The notes under the pieces: generated by a model
The model's input: the letters and a program-made list of their open reading frames with translations, nothing else
Told to the model about the DNA's origin: nothing
The model's database searches: none
Position numbers and translations under genes: made by a program
Shown here: positions 7,579 to 15,967 of the stretch, piece by piece
Position numbering within the stretch: the first letter of the stretch is position 1
How the letters are laid out: every line of letters starts with the position of its first letter
Assembly: GCF_001592005.1 (NCBI RefSeq)
Contig: NZ_BCVZ01000006.1
Location: forward strand, 62,001-126,000
Source of the DNA: Bacillus sonorensis NBRC 101234 = KCTC 13918
GTDB taxonomy: Bacteria; Bacillota; Bacilli; Bacillales; Bacillaceae
Direction of reading: 5' to 3'
DNA: 64,000 nucleotides

Positions 7579-9117
7579 TCATTCAAAATGTTTAACTGTT
7601 AAATGTTCAAAGACAGCCGTCCCGTTTTCGGTAAAAAGCGTGATCCCTTTATCATGTAACTTGGGAAAAGCCTGATTTGACTGAGTGATCCGGCCGTCGT
7701 CTATAAACAGTTCTACCGTCGTTTTATCAACGATGACCGTTATATGGGCCTTCTTTTTGCTTGCATCAAAGGGCGCTCTGCTTTCTAGATAAGTTCGGGT
7801 GCTGTCGGGCTGTCCTGTGAAACCTCTGTTGACATAAGAATATCCGCCTTGGACAAAAATGCCCGCATCAATGTGTCGTTTTTGATTTTCCGATTCCCTC
7901 AGTCTGATGCCAACGTTTTTGATATCAGACCATGAGATATCAGCATCGAGCCGGTAAGTATCGCCTTTGACGGGAAGCGTTTTTGATCCATTGACCTTAA
8001 TTTTTTCATCATATTCGGTTGAAACGGTTAATTTGTCTAATTGGCTGATGGGCTGTGACGCCAGGCTGTATATATTATCTTCATAATGTTTTAATTGAAG
8101 CTGCCGCACGATCGAATCAGTTCCGTTAAACCCTTCTTGCTCTGTCGGCGTATCATTTGAATAATCCCAATTATTCATCCAGGCCAGTGCGTACCGTTTC
8201 GCATATTTATCGCTTGACTCACCGTCTTCAAACGTCACGCCTGCATACCAGTCGAATCCGTAATCAAGCCATTGCGGTTCTTCGTGATCTGCAGCAAAAT
8301 CCTTTCCGTTATAGCTTCCGGTCCAATATGCAAATGTATTCGGTTTTCCGGAAGGCTTGGCATTGGCACTCGCGCCGAGCACCCACTTGTATGTCCCGTC
8401 ATTTGCCCGCATCTTGAAGAGATCAGGACATTCCACAATGCCGATGTTGTTCGTCTGAAATCCGCCTGTGTAGCGCCATTCCTTTAAATTCCGAGATTCA
8501 TAAAAACCGATTTTCGTTCCTTCCGCGAGCGCCATGACCCATTTTTGCTCCTGCTCGTCCCAGATCACTTTCGGATCTCTGAAATCAACCGAACCAGGGT
8601 TTGCCAATACCGGTTTTTCCCCGTAAGGAGCAAACGTTTTTCCTCCGTTTGTGCTGTACCATAAAAATTGTTCTTCTTTGCCGCTGTCCGCAGATGGCTG
8701 CGTCATAATGGCCACGATCGCTCCTTTTCCAAAACCGGCTGTGTTGTTCGAATCAACAACGACAGATCCGGACCATGGGTCACCATTTTTATTTGTATAT
8801 TTAGGAATGGCAACCCCCTCATCCTCCCAGTGCACCAAATCGCTTGATGACGCATGGCGCCACTCCGTTCCATTTCCTTTCGGATAATCGCGGTTATAGA
8901 GATAATAGTAGTGGTACTTTCCATTAAAATAAACAGGCTTCTGGGGATCATTTTTCCATTTGTCGGGAGTGGTTAAATGAAATGCGGCACGATACGTAGA
9001 TCCTGATTGAGTTTTTTGTGTTTTTTCCGTTTTTTCCGTTTGGCTGGCCGGCAACAGCATGGCCATGAAGATGCCGGCACAAATGCTTAAAACAAACATT
9101 TTTTGATTCAAACTCAT
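7579..9117 (-). CDS. levB: Endolevanase (levanbiose-producing), GH32
   Basis: A 512-residue secreted glycoside hydrolase family 32 enzyme that cuts levan internally. An N-terminal signal peptide covers about residues 1-30. The three catalytic-site motifs are visible: NDPQ (nucleophile Asp) near residue 56, FRDPKVIW (transition-state stabiliser) and ECPDLF (acid/base Glu). A beta-sandwich follows in the last ~150 residues. The family and the position 70 bases behind sacB on the same strand match B. subtilis levB (yveB), which is co-expressed with levansucrase and degrades its product. Length is close to the B. subtilis 516. Confidence 0.93.
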   Translation of the reverse strand: MSLNQKMFVLSICAGIFMAMLLPASQTEKTEKTQKTQSGSTYRAAFHLTTPDKWKNDPQKPVYFNGKYHYYYLYNRDYPKGNGTEWRHASSSDLVHWEDEGVAIPKYTNKNGDPWSGSVVVDSNNTAGFGKGAIVAIMTQPSADSGKEEQFLWYSTNGGKTFAPYGEKPVLANPGSVDFRDPKVIWDEQEQKWVMALAEGTKIGFYESRNLKEWRYTGGFQTNNIGIVECPDLFKMRANDGTYKWVLGASANAKPSGKPNTFAYWTGSYNGKDFAADHEEPQWLDYGFDWYAGVTFEDGESSDKYAKRYALAWMNNWDYSNDTPTEQEGFNGTDSIVRQLQLKHYEDNIYSLASQPISQLDKLTVSTEYDEKIKVNGSKTLPVKGDTYRLDADISWSDIKNVGIRLRESENQKRHIDAGIFVQGGYSYVNRGFTGQPDSTRTYLESRAPFDASKKKAHITVIVDKTTVELFIDDGRITQSNQAFPKLHDKGITLFTENGTAVFEHLTVKHFE

Positions 9118-9146
9118 TCCCCGCTTTAATTCTGAGATGACATACG

Positions 9147-9185
9147 AAAGAAAATGCCGGTCATAATCGGCATTTTCTTTTTTTG
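9147..9185 (-). terminator. Hairpin between sacB and levB, weak terminator
   Basis: AAAGAAAATGCCG (9147-9159) pairs with CGGCATTTTCTTT (9168-9180). On the minus strand it lies after the sacB stop, but the following T-tract is interrupted, so partial termination and read-through into levB is likely. Confidence 0.6.
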
Positions 9186-9186
9186 G

Positions 9187-10641
9187 TTATTCATTTATTG
9201 TTAATTGTCCTTGTTCAAGAATGCTGTTTTGAACAACGGATGTTTTTGATCCTTTGATGTTCAGCAAGAAGCTTGGCGCAAACGTCGCGTGATGCTCGTT
9301 CGAAATTCCTCTGTTTGTGATATAGCTTGTGATCACGACCTGGTTGCCTTTGGCTTGCGGCACCGCAAAGTGTGAATAAGTGAATGTGATGTCATTGTAA
9401 TCCTGATCCATGTGTAAAACGAGTCCAGATTTGTTTAACGGCTTGAACGGTCCGGTTAGTGAATCTGATACATATCCGAGCATATAGATGTCCTTTGAAC
9501 CGATGCCGTCGATCGTCATTTTTGAGCCTCTTGAATCTGTGAACAGATACCATTTGCCATTCATTTTAAATAGGTTGGCGCGTTCGATCTCATCTGTTAC
9601 CGTATTGGAAGCAATCAATGGCTTTTTGACTTTTTTCAATGTGTAATCATCATTTAATTCAATGAATCCGAGTGCGCCATTGGCTAAGGAAGCATTCTTT
9701 TTATTCGCCCCTTGCAGGAGTTTGCTGCTTTCTTTTTTGAAGAAGGATTTACCTCCGCCGTAGTAAGCTCTGTTAAAAAGAGAATCCTCGCCTTGATACC
9801 CTGTTTTTGTTCCTGTATTGGCTTCAAACACAAGATATTTGTGGCCGCGGTCTTCCACATAATGAGGGTCTCTCAGCGTGTGGTTGTCGCCGGAGCTGTA
9901 GTTTCCTTCATCAATGAATTGTTGAACGTTTTGGTAGACTGTACCGTCAGCACCGTCAAATACTGATTTGTAATCTTCCACACCTTCAATTTTGAGAGTG
10001 TCGGAATCCGGCTGAGAAAAATTAACTTGCGCCGTTGTCAATGTTTGTTTGCCGTATTGCGTGCCTGAGAAAGCTGTGTAGAACAAGCGGACTTTTCCGT
10101 CTTTTGTTAATGTTGCAGAACCTGACCATTCTTGTGTTTGATGTTTAAGGTACGGATCGTCAGGAACGAATTTATCGCTGTCCTTAAACACTCTGCCGGC
10201 GTTTTTCCAGCTGTTGATGGATGTATCGCCTTTCTTTTGGTAGAATAGGTAGATAGACGTGTCATCGACGTCTTTCGGGTCTCCCGCCAAGGCGAAAACA
10301 AGGTGATAGCCATGGTAGGTTGCAACCGTTCCATCGGCATTTTGCAGCGGCCAGCTGTCCCACACGTCTAAATCAATTAAATTTCCCGAGCGGTCATACC
10401 CTTTTGCAGAAGGGATGTTTTTGATAGATTCCGGATCAAATTGAGGGACTTTAAATTGTTCGCTCTTTTGCTGCTCGGGAATTTTCAACATGTCATGTCT
10501 TGTAATATGAGAAAATCCGTAGCTTTTCTTGTAATCTTTTGTTCCGCTTTCTTTGGCAAAAGCTTGTGACGCGCCTCCTGTCAGCAGTGCGGTTGCAAAG
10601 GTTAAGGCTGCGGCTTGTTTTGCAATCTTTTTGATGTTCAT
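9187..10641 (-). CDS. sacB: Levansucrase, GH68
   Basis: A secreted 484-residue enzyme that transfers fructose from sucrose to build levan. The signal peptide ends at about residue 29 (ASQAFAKES). The nucleophile Asp95 is in VWDSWP; the transition-state Asp is in LRDPHYVED and the acid/base Glu in DEIERANLF. Compared with the 473-residue B. subtilis enzyme there are about ten extra residues just before the VWDSWP motif (segment YDRSGNLIDL, residues 82-91). A GGGAGG Shine-Dalgarno precedes the ATG. Expression is set by the antitermination leader upstream. It forms a unit with levB. Confidence 0.97.
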   Translation of the reverse strand: MNIKKIAKQAAALTFATALLTGGASQAFAKESGTKDYKKSYGFSHITRHDMLKIPEQQKSEQFKVPQFDPESIKNIPSAKGYDRSGNLIDLDVWDSWPLQNADGTVATYHGYHLVFALAGDPKDVDDTSIYLFYQKKGDTSINSWKNAGRVFKDSDKFVPDDPYLKHQTQEWSGSATLTKDGKVRLFYTAFSGTQYGKQTLTTAQVNFSQPDSDTLKIEGVEDYKSVFDGADGTVYQNVQQFIDEGNYSSGDNHTLRDPHYVEDRGHKYLVFEANTGTKTGYQGEDSLFNRAYYGGGKSFFKKESSKLLQGANKKNASLANGALGFIELNDDYTLKKVKKPLIASNTVTDEIERANLFKMNGKWYLFTDSRGSKMTIDGIGSKDIYMLGYVSDSLTGPFKPLNKSGLVLHMDQDYNDITFTYSHFAVPQAKGNQVVITSYITNRGISNEHHATFAPSFLLNIKGSKTSVVQNSILEQGQLTINE

Positions 10642-10759
10642 CGAAATTCCTCCCTTTTTTTCATTTTCATGATGGTGTGCATGTCTAAAACATAACGTTG
10701 GCCCATTATCACCCCTATCCGCAGGATTGCTGCCGGTTTCTCCAAACCCTTAAGAGAAC

Positions 10760-10858
10760 AGAAAAAAGACCTAAAATGTGTAAGGCTATGTACGGCAAAA
10801 AGATGGACTTTGCCCTTCACACATTTTAGGTCTTGCCTGTTTAAACAGTAACAATCCC
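10760..10858 (-). promoter_or_regulatory. sacB leader: RAT antiterminator site and overlapping terminator
   Basis: On the minus strand a ribonucleic antiterminator sequence lies at 10858-10829, with the GGATTGTTACTG and CAGGCAAGACC halves typical of SacY/SacT/LicT sites. It overlaps the left arm of a long terminator stem: ACCTAAAATGTGT (near 10831-10819) pairs with ACACATTTTAGGT (near 10784-10769), followed by six U (10766-10761). In B. subtilis SacY binds the RAT site when sucrose is present and prevents this terminator. The layout here is the same. Confidence 0.93.
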
Positions 10859-10878
10859 GACGTTATTGAATTACCATC

Positions 10879-10907
10879 ATTCTAATATAATCGGGTCATG
10901 GACTCAA
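10879..10907 (-). promoter_or_regulatory. sacB promoter
   Basis: Minus-strand TTGAGT (10907-10902) and TAGAAT (10884-10879) with a 17-base spacer. The -10 and its context match the known B. subtilis sacB promoter. The -35 is imperfect, as expected for a promoter that uses the activator DegU in B. subtilis. Confidence 0.82.
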
Positions 10908-11016
10908 CTGGTCTAAGCTCCTCTTTTCCCATACATATTTTTGCAATTGACATTGGTTGTAAGCAAAAAGACTCTATTTTCATATGAATCTATAGTCTAT
11001 ATAAGGGGTCAAATCG

Positions 11017-12108
11017 TTAATCATTGAAATCAATGTACATCGGGATATTTTCCCAAAAGGCGTCTGGAATCACGAGCTTTCGCTGATCATGTCTTGACAG
11101 AGTTGTTTGAATATCGGCCTCTTTCCCGGCTTGGACTTTTTGAAGCCACTCCGGATCCATCAGGAGACCCCGTCCGATTCCGATGAGATCGGCTCCTGTT
11201 TTCAGCGCTTGAACGGCATCTTCCGGTATGCGTACTTGCCCGGCTCCGATCAGGGGAATGCGGTCTTGGACGGTTTCTTTGATCAGTTCCATCCGCGTGC
11301 GGGATCTGTCTGCACCCCGGCGCGGCAAAGACCGGAAATCAACAAGAGATACGTGCAGGTAATCCAATGCTTGTTTTTGCAGTACATTGACGAAATACAG
11401 CGTTTGATCCATCGTGATTCCGGGCGTTTCCGGCTCTTCGGGCGAAAATTTGTAGCCGATGATAAAGGATGGCTGATGACAGCTTTCCGCTACGCGTCTG
11501 ATTTCTTCTATAATCTGAAGCGGGAATCTCATCCGTTTCTCTAAAGTGCCGCCCCAGCTGTCATTGCGCCGGTTGTAATAAGGAGAGAAGAACTGATGGA
11601 CGAGAAACCCGTTTGCGCCGTGAATTTCGACTCCGTCAAACCCGGCTTCGATCGCTCTTCGCGCCGCCTGGCCGAAGGCATGGATAAGTTCTTGAATCTC
11701 TTGCTCAGATAGTGCCCTTGGCACCGGTGCATCCGGATTTGGAGCGACGGCGCTGGCGCTGACTGTCCGCTCTATACCTTTGGCTCCGGGATGGAAGAGC
11801 TGCAGGATCGCTTTTGCTCCATGTTTCTTTAAAGTGGCTGCAAGCCTGGTTAATCCCGGGATTTGATCATCGTGTTCAGCTCCGGGGATGCCGGGGAATC
11901 CGGTTCCGGGCTGTATCGTTGTCGCTGACGTGATGGCCATCCCGACATCTGTTGTCCGCGCGGCGTAATAGACCAGTTCGTCATCGGAAATCAATCCTCC
12001 CGGCAATGAGGATGAATGCCCCATTGGCGGCATGATGATTCTATTTTTCAATTGGATTCCGTTTTTGAAAGTAAACGGGGTAAATAAGGAAGCGTATTGT
12101 TTTTTCAT
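11017..12108 (-). CDS. NADH:flavin oxidoreductase, old yellow enzyme family
   Basis: A 363-residue FMN-dependent TIM-barrel ene-reductase. The hallmark HGANGFLVHQFFSPYYN and DSWGG segments are present near residues 175-200, and GIGRGLLMDPEW at the C-terminal phosphate site. The frame is open to 12246, but the ATG at 12108 has a GGAGAAAAAAAC ribosome site and gives MKKQYASLFTPF, the normal family start. It resembles B. subtilis YqiG. It is divergent from an HxlR-type regulator, a common arrangement for electrophile-responsive oxidoreductases, so induction by quinones or aldehydes is plausible. The physiological substrate is unknown. Confidence 0.86.
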   Translation of the reverse strand: MKKQYASLFTPFTFKNGIQLKNRIIMPPMGHSSSLPGGLISDDELVYYAARTTDVGMAITSATTIQPGTGFPGIPGAEHDDQIPGLTRLAATLKKHGAKAILQLFHPGAKGIERTVSASAVAPNPDAPVPRALSEQEIQELIHAFGQAARRAIEAGFDGVEIHGANGFLVHQFFSPYYNRRNDSWGGTLEKRMRFPLQIIEEIRRVAESCHQPSFIIGYKFSPEEPETPGITMDQTLYFVNVLQKQALDYLHVSLVDFRSLPRRGADRSRTRMELIKETVQDRIPLIGAGQVRIPEDAVQALKTGADLIGIGRGLLMDPEWLQKVQAGKEADIQTTLSRHDQRKLVIPDAFWENIPMYIDFND

Positions 12109-12282
12109 GTTTTTTTCTCCTTTTTGATATAACAATAGCAACCACCGGGAGGCTTCACAAGAACGCAATTTTTTTATATATGCTTTATAAAAATAAACCG
12201 TAAGATCGTTCTCTTGAATGCTCTGGTGTCCATATGGTAGGATCAAGTCAAAATTGGCGAATGAAGCAATGGAGGAATTGCT

Positions 12283-12615
12283 ATGAATTCAGCTGTTCAG
12301 CATAAAGAATGCTCTGCTTTAATTCATGATGTATTGAAAATTCTCTCGGGTAAATGGTCATTTTTGGTTCTCGCCGAACTCATCCGGGGCAAGCGGCGAT
12401 TCAACGAGCTCAGAAGAAACTTGGGAAACGTCAACACCAAAGGCTTAACCGACACATTGAGACACCTTGAAGAAAACGGAATGATTTCCCGGCAGGTGTT
12501 CCCGACCGTTCCTGTTACTGTCGAATATGCCTTAACGGAAAAAGGTAAGGCTTTCCACAGCATTTTTAAGGAGATGGCCATGTGGGGGGAAAAGTGGATG
12601 GATGAACGTGAATGA
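12283..12615 (+). CDS. HxlR-family winged-helix transcriptional regulator
   Basis: A 110-residue regulator of the HxlR family. It shows the N-terminal Cys (HKECSALIHDVLKIL), the ILSGKWSFLVLAEL helix pair and the wing region MISRQVFPTVPVTVEY. HxlR proteins with this Cys sense reactive electrophiles (HxlR, YodB, CatR in B. subtilis). It is divergent from the old yellow enzyme gene and close to a quinone reductase gene, so it likely controls one or both. Shine-Dalgarno GGAGGAA seven bases upstream of the ATG. Confidence 0.87.
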   Translation: MNSAVQHKECSALIHDVLKILSGKWSFLVLAELIRGKRRFNELRRNLGNVNTKGLTDTLRHLEENGMISRQVFPTVPVTVEYALTEKGKAFHSIFKEMAMWGEKWMDERE

Positions 12616-12634
12616 TAGCCGAAGAAATAACAAA

Positions 12635-12663
12635 ACCCGACTTTCCAGAGTCGGGCTTTTTTC
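12635..12663. terminator. Terminator between hxlR-like gene and ywrO-like gene
   Basis: CCCGACT (12636-12642) pairs with AGTCGGG (12649-12655), with A's before and a run of T's after. Convergent genes share it. Confidence 0.8.
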
Positions 12664-12666
12664 GAT

Positions 12667-13191
12667 TTAAAATGACTTCAAAATATGTTCTCTGTACGTT
12701 TTTGCGCTTTCAGCCAGCGCGCTTTCACCGATTGAACCGGCCCCGTAAAAAACGTGCGGCGGAAGATAGGTTGCGCCGACAAAATTGCTTGTCGCCTGAA
12801 AAGGGCGTAACAGTTCACTAATGGAGTAATGGTTCGATCCTCCTGCCTGATAGGCTTCTTCAGGAGCTCCCGCGGAAACTGCGACCATGAATTCCTTGCC
12901 GCGAAGCGCAGTGCCGTTTGTTCCATAAGCCCAGCCGTAAAGCAGGACATGATCCAGCCATTTTTTCAAAAGCGGCGGTGAACTGTACCAATAAAGAGGA
13001 AATTGAAACACGATCCGGTCGTGTTCTTCCAGGAGCCGCTGCTCTTTTTCCACATCAATAACCTCATCAGGATATTCTTGATATAGTTCACGGACCGTGA
13101 TATCGGGTTCGCCTTTCAGTTCTTCCACAAACGTCTTATTCACCACGGACTGTTCCATGTTTGGGTGAACCGCCAGTACTAATACTTTCAT
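12667..13191 (-). CDS. NAD(P)H-dependent quinone oxidoreductase, YwrO/KefF type
   Basis: A 174-residue flavodoxin-fold reductase of the NQO1/MdaB/KefF group, which reduces quinones by two electrons. Diagnostic segments are LVLAVHPNMEQS at the N-terminus (FMN phosphate loop), FQFPLYWYSSPPLLKKWLDH at about residue 70, and AVSAGAPEEAY. It is close in length to B. subtilis YwrO (175). Its neighbour on the convergent strand is the electrophile-type HxlR regulator, and the next gene is an old yellow enzyme, so the three probably form a detoxification cluster. Confidence 0.86.
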   Translation of the reverse strand: MKVLVLAVHPNMEQSVVNKTFVEELKGEPDITVRELYQEYPDEVIDVEKEQRLLEEHDRIVFQFPLYWYSSPPLLKKWLDHVLLYGWAYGTNGTALRGKEFMVAVSAGAPEEAYQAGGSNHYSISELLRPFQATSNFVGATYLPPHVFYGAGSIGESALAESAKTYREHILKSF

Positions 13192-13586
13192 TTATTCATC
13201 ACCTGCTTTCCATTTTATTCAGATTAATTCAAATATCGGGTTTGGTACAACAATTATGCTCAAGGCCTGTCCTTCATCCGGTTGCCGGTGACTAACATCA
13301 CCCCGTTTAACGGGAATATCGGTTTTTGCTGTGTAAGGAGGATGCCCGAGTCGAGTTTCTTCATTTATAAATAAACATGAGTCAAAAGTCTTTTCACCAT
13401 AATTGGCTAAAAGACCGTCATGAATAGCTGATTGTACATAAGGCAAACAGGTAAAAACAGAGCAAAAGACGCATGTCATTTTTGCTATTCCAATATTTCA
13501 CTATTGCGAATTTTTGGTAGTTTCGAATTGGATGTTCACCGTCCAATGCTCTTCGTTATATAAAATCGGAATGAGTGCTGTACAGA
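13192..13586. other. Gap without a supported gene
   Basis: About 395 bases between the quinone reductase and slrR. The only sizeable frame is an 86-codon one on the minus strand (13219-13479) without a ribosome site and without recognisable domain. A short tail of another minus frame just after slrR reads CTALIPILYNEEHW. Taken together this looks like decayed coding sequence, but I cannot name its origin. Confidence 0.4.
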
Positions 13587-14045
13587 CTAATGGTTTCTCG
13601 TTCTCACCAAGAAGGCCTCTACCTCCTGAACCGTCAATCCCAATTCCTTCGCCTCCGCCATAAGCGCTCTCCATTCTTCGATGTTGGCCTGTGTAAGCTC
13701 TCTGCTTCGGAAAAAGGTCCGTTCTTTCTTTTTCTGCTTGAGGCGGTGCGTAAATTGAAACAGTTCTTCCTGATTCATCCCCGCCTGAACGGCCTCTACC
13801 AAATGGGTTCTCCATTCATCTTCATGTTCGGCCCGCCGGTAAAGCATTACTTCTGTATCAAACAGCTCTTTTAGTTCCACTTTCAGTGCACGCGAGACTT
13901 TTTTGAGAAATTCGACAGAAGGATTTCTGTGAACTCCGCGTTCGATTTTGCTTAAATACGATTTTGAGACGCCTGCAATATCTGCAAGTTGATTAATGGA
14001 ATAGCCTTTTCTTTTACGGTACATCCGGATGACCTTCCCGATCAT
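13587..14045 (-). CDS. slrR: SinR-like regulator of biofilm and autolysin genes
   Basis: A 152-residue protein with an N-terminal HTH (YSINQLADIAGVSKSYLSKI, residues ~16-35) and a C-terminal SinI/SinR-type dimer segment (ANIEEWRALMAEAKELG). In B. subtilis SlrR binds SinR, relieves repression of epsA and tapA, and redirects the complex to motility and autolysin genes. The start at 14045 is chosen because GGGGAGG is six bases upstream and the length then equals the B. subtilis 152; an ATG two codons earlier abuts the Shine-Dalgarno. It is divergent from epsA with SinR sites between them, as in B. subtilis. Confidence 0.94.
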   Translation of the reverse strand: MIGKVIRMYRKRKGYSINQLADIAGVSKSYLSKIERGVHRNPSVEFLKKVSRALKVELKELFDTEVMLYRRAEHEDEWRTHLVEAVQAGMNQEELFQFTHRLKQKKKERTFFRSRELTQANIEEWRALMAEAKELGLTVQEVEAFLVRTRNH

Positions 14046-14113
14046 ATTCATCCTCCCCTTTCCCGTGACCATTCAGTTAAAAACGCTTTCTTGTTCATTA
14101 TAAGAAATAATTT

Positions 14114-14120
14114 GTTCTTT
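14114..14120 (+). promoter_or_regulatory. SinR box GTTCTTT
   Basis: A match to the SinR consensus GTTCTYT in the slrR-epsA intergenic region. It lies closer to slrR and may serve slrR autoregulation. Confidence 0.65.
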
Positions 14121-14175
14121 ATAAAATTCAAAAATTTAAGATATCGACAGAAAACAAAAGAAAACGAACGGATTT

Positions 14176-14191
14176 GTTCTCTAAAGAGAAC
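14176..14191. promoter_or_regulatory. Paired inverted SinR boxes upstream of epsA
   Basis: GTTCTCTAAAGAGAAC is a perfect palindrome made of two facing GTTCTCT heptads. It lies about 20-60 bases upstream of the presumed epsA promoter. B. subtilis has the same kind of facing sites in its eps operator, where SinR tetramer and SlrR-SinR act. Confidence 0.88.
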
Positions 14192-14210
14192 TATATAGCT
14201 AAATTCAGCA

Positions 14211-14240
14211 TTTTTCAATTCAAATTTTTTCTTTTATAAT
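14211..14240 (+). promoter_or_regulatory. epsA promoter
   Basis: TATAAT at 14235-14240, 42 bases before the epsA start. The -35 region (14211-14219, T-rich) is poor, which is consistent with a tightly regulated promoter. Confidence 0.6.
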
Positions 14241-14281
14241 CCAATCATTAACAAACGGTGTTCCTGAGGAGGCAGTCAAGC

Positions 14282-15034
14282 ATGAAGGAAAACATGGATT
14301 TTAAAGAATTGATTGCAATATTGCGGAAAAGAACTGTTCTTATTCTTGTTTTGACAATCGGCGTAACACTGATCAGCGGCATCTTTCAATTCTTTGTGCT
14401 GACACCTGTCTATCAGGCTTCGACACAGGTTTTGGTTCATCAAGTCGGTGAGAAAAAAGGGAGTGCCACTTTCAGCGATATTCAAATCAACCTTCAATAT
14501 ACACGGACATTTCAAGCGCTTTTGAAAAATCCGGTGATTCTGGGGCAAGTAAAGGAAGAGCTTCATTTACAGGATTCTGTCGGCAGCTTGAAAGAAAAAA
14601 TCGTGACGAGCAGTGAAAGTGAATCAGAGATTATCAACATCACGGTTCAGGACAAAAGCCAGGAAAGAGCGGCTAATATAGCGAACACGCTAACGGCTGT
14701 TCTCAAGAAAGAAATTAAAAAGATTATGAACACCGATCGTGTAACCGTTCTCTCAAAAGCGGACATCGTCGATTCGCCGACACCGGTCAAGCCGAACTAC
14801 AAAATGAATATTTTGCTTTCATTTGGCGCGGCCTTAATGGCCGGAATCGCTTTAGCGTTTTTCCTTGATTTTCTCGATGATACGGTAACGCGGCCGTCAC
14901 AGGTTGAGAAAGAGGCGGGATTCATTTACTTGGGAAGCATTGAACAAATGAAAAACAAAAAAATCAGCTACAGGGGAGACCACAATATGAACATTCGTGT
15001 GAAAACGGGAAGGAGTGAGCCGCTTGGGTATTAG
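14282..15034 (+). CDS. epsA: Polysaccharide co-polymerase / tyrosine kinase activator
   Basis: A 250-residue Wzz-type membrane protein. Transmembrane segments lie near residues 20-42 ([16 protein letters not shown]) and 175-197 ([14 protein letters not shown]), with an extracytoplasmic domain between them. In the paired system it activates the cytoplasmic BY-kinase encoded next and controls chain length. AGGAGG at about 14267 fits the ATG at 14282; the frame is open upstream to 14258, but without a ribosome site. Its end overlaps epsB by 11 bases, so the two are coupled. First gene of the biofilm exopolysaccharide operon. Confidence 0.93.
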   Translation: MKENMDFKELIAILRKRTVLILVLTIGVTLISGIFQFFVLTPVYQASTQVLVHQVGEKKGSATFSDIQINLQYTRTFQALLKNPVILGQVKEELHLQDSVGSLKEKIVTSSESESEIINITVQDKSQERAANIANTLTAVLKKEIKKIMNTDRVTVLSKADIVDSPTPVKPNYKMNILLSFGAALMAGIALAFFLDFLDDTVTRPSQVEKEAGFIYLGSIEQMKNKKISYRGDHNMNIRVKTGRSEPLGY

Positions 15035-15707
15035 AAAAAAACGCTCGAGAAAATACGAGTCGGCGCTAGTCGCTTTGCATCAGCCAAATACACCCATTGT
15101 CGAACAATATCGGACGATCCGGACGAACATCGAGTTTTCTTCTTTTGAAAAGCCGTTCAGATCATTATTGATCACGTCGGGTCTCCCGGGAGAAGGCAAG
15201 TCGTTCTCCGCCGCTAACCTGGCGGTCGTTTTTTCACAGCAGGAAAAAAAGGTTCTTCTCATAGACGCGGACATAAGAAAGCCGACGATCCACAAAATTT
15301 TTGAGCTTGATAACCATTGCGGCGTTACGAACGTGCTGATGAGAAAATCGTATCTGGAAAACGTTGTTCAGCAAAGCCAGGCGGAAAATCTCCATGTGCT
15401 GACAAGCGGACCGATCCCGCCGAACCCGGCTGAACTATTATCATCACAGGCGATGGAGGACCTGCTTGAAGAAGCGTACAAGCAATATGATCTTGTGATT
15501 CTCGATTCTCCTCCGCTTTTACCGGTTGCCGATGCGCAAATCCTGGCGAATCAGGTGGATGGGAGCATCCTTGTCATCTTGAGCGGAAAAACAAAGCTTG
15601 ATAATGCGATTAAGGCAAGAGATGCGCTCAATTCCTCCAAAAGCGAGCTGCTTGGCGCCGTCTTAAACGGAAGGAAAGTAAAAAAAGCGCGTCAATATAA
15701 CTATTAA
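15024..15707 (+). CDS. epsB: BY-type protein tyrosine kinase
   Basis: A 227-residue cytoplasmic ATPase/kinase partner of EpsA. Walker A is [12 protein letters not shown] near residue 50, Walker A' is [11 protein letters not shown] and Walker B is [14 protein letters not shown]. The C-terminal tail RQYNY holds only two tyrosines. A TTG at 15024 is taken as start: AAGGAG at 15010-15015 is eight bases before it and the length then equals the B. subtilis protein. GTG at 15015 overlaps that ribosome site. EpsB in B. subtilis also phosphorylates the glycosyltransferase EpsE. Confidence 0.92.
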   Translation: MGIRKKRSRKYESALVALHQPNTPIVEQYRTIRTNIEFSSFEKPFRSLLITSGLPGEGKSFSAANLAVVFSQQEKKVLLIDADIRKPTIHKIFELDNHCGVTNVLMRKSYLENVVQQSQAENLHVLTSGPIPPNPAELLSSQAMEDLLEEAYKQYDLVILDSPPLLPVADAQILANQVDGSILVILSGKTKLDNAIKARDALNSSKSELLGAVLNGRKVKKARQYNY

Positions 15708-15715
15708 CGGTTCAG

Positions 15716-15846
15716 ACCCGCCGCATATGGCCGGGAAAAGGTGATGTCTTCCTTACCTTTATCAATGGGGGCACTCGGCTCTACCGTGGGCAGCTTCTGC
15801 AGCTGCCTTAGATGCAAGTCATCGATGGCTGGGCGTGAGGGCGGGT
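15716..15846 (+). ncRNA. EAR element, eps-associated processive antitermination RNA
   Basis: A structured RNA region in the 260-base gap between epsB and epsC. The closing stem ACCCGCC (15716-15722) pairs with GGCGGGT (15840-15846), and the interior contains conserved-looking strings GGGCACTCGGCTC and AGATGCAAGTCATCGATGG. In B. subtilis the EAR RNA occupies exactly this position and lets RNA polymerase read through terminators inside the long eps operon. Coordinates mark the closing stem; helices inside were not fully drawn. Confidence 0.82.
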
Positions 15847-15967
15847 TAAATGCCCATTTTATTGTATGTACTTTTGATTTCGATTCATTCGTTCGTATCT
15901 TTTTAGCTGATGGGATTTTGCCTGGAAAAATCCCGGCAGCTAGTAAGATACATGAGGAGGTAGGAAA

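Noticed and set aside
5595-7580. Integrated mobile element using tRNA-Arg as attachment site
   Set aside because: I looked for a copy of the tRNA 3' end downstream and for an integrase and saw neither.
13219-13479. 86-codon minus-strand frame between the quinone reductase and slrR
   Set aside because: No ribosome site, no recognisable domain, odd composition; described only as part of the gap.
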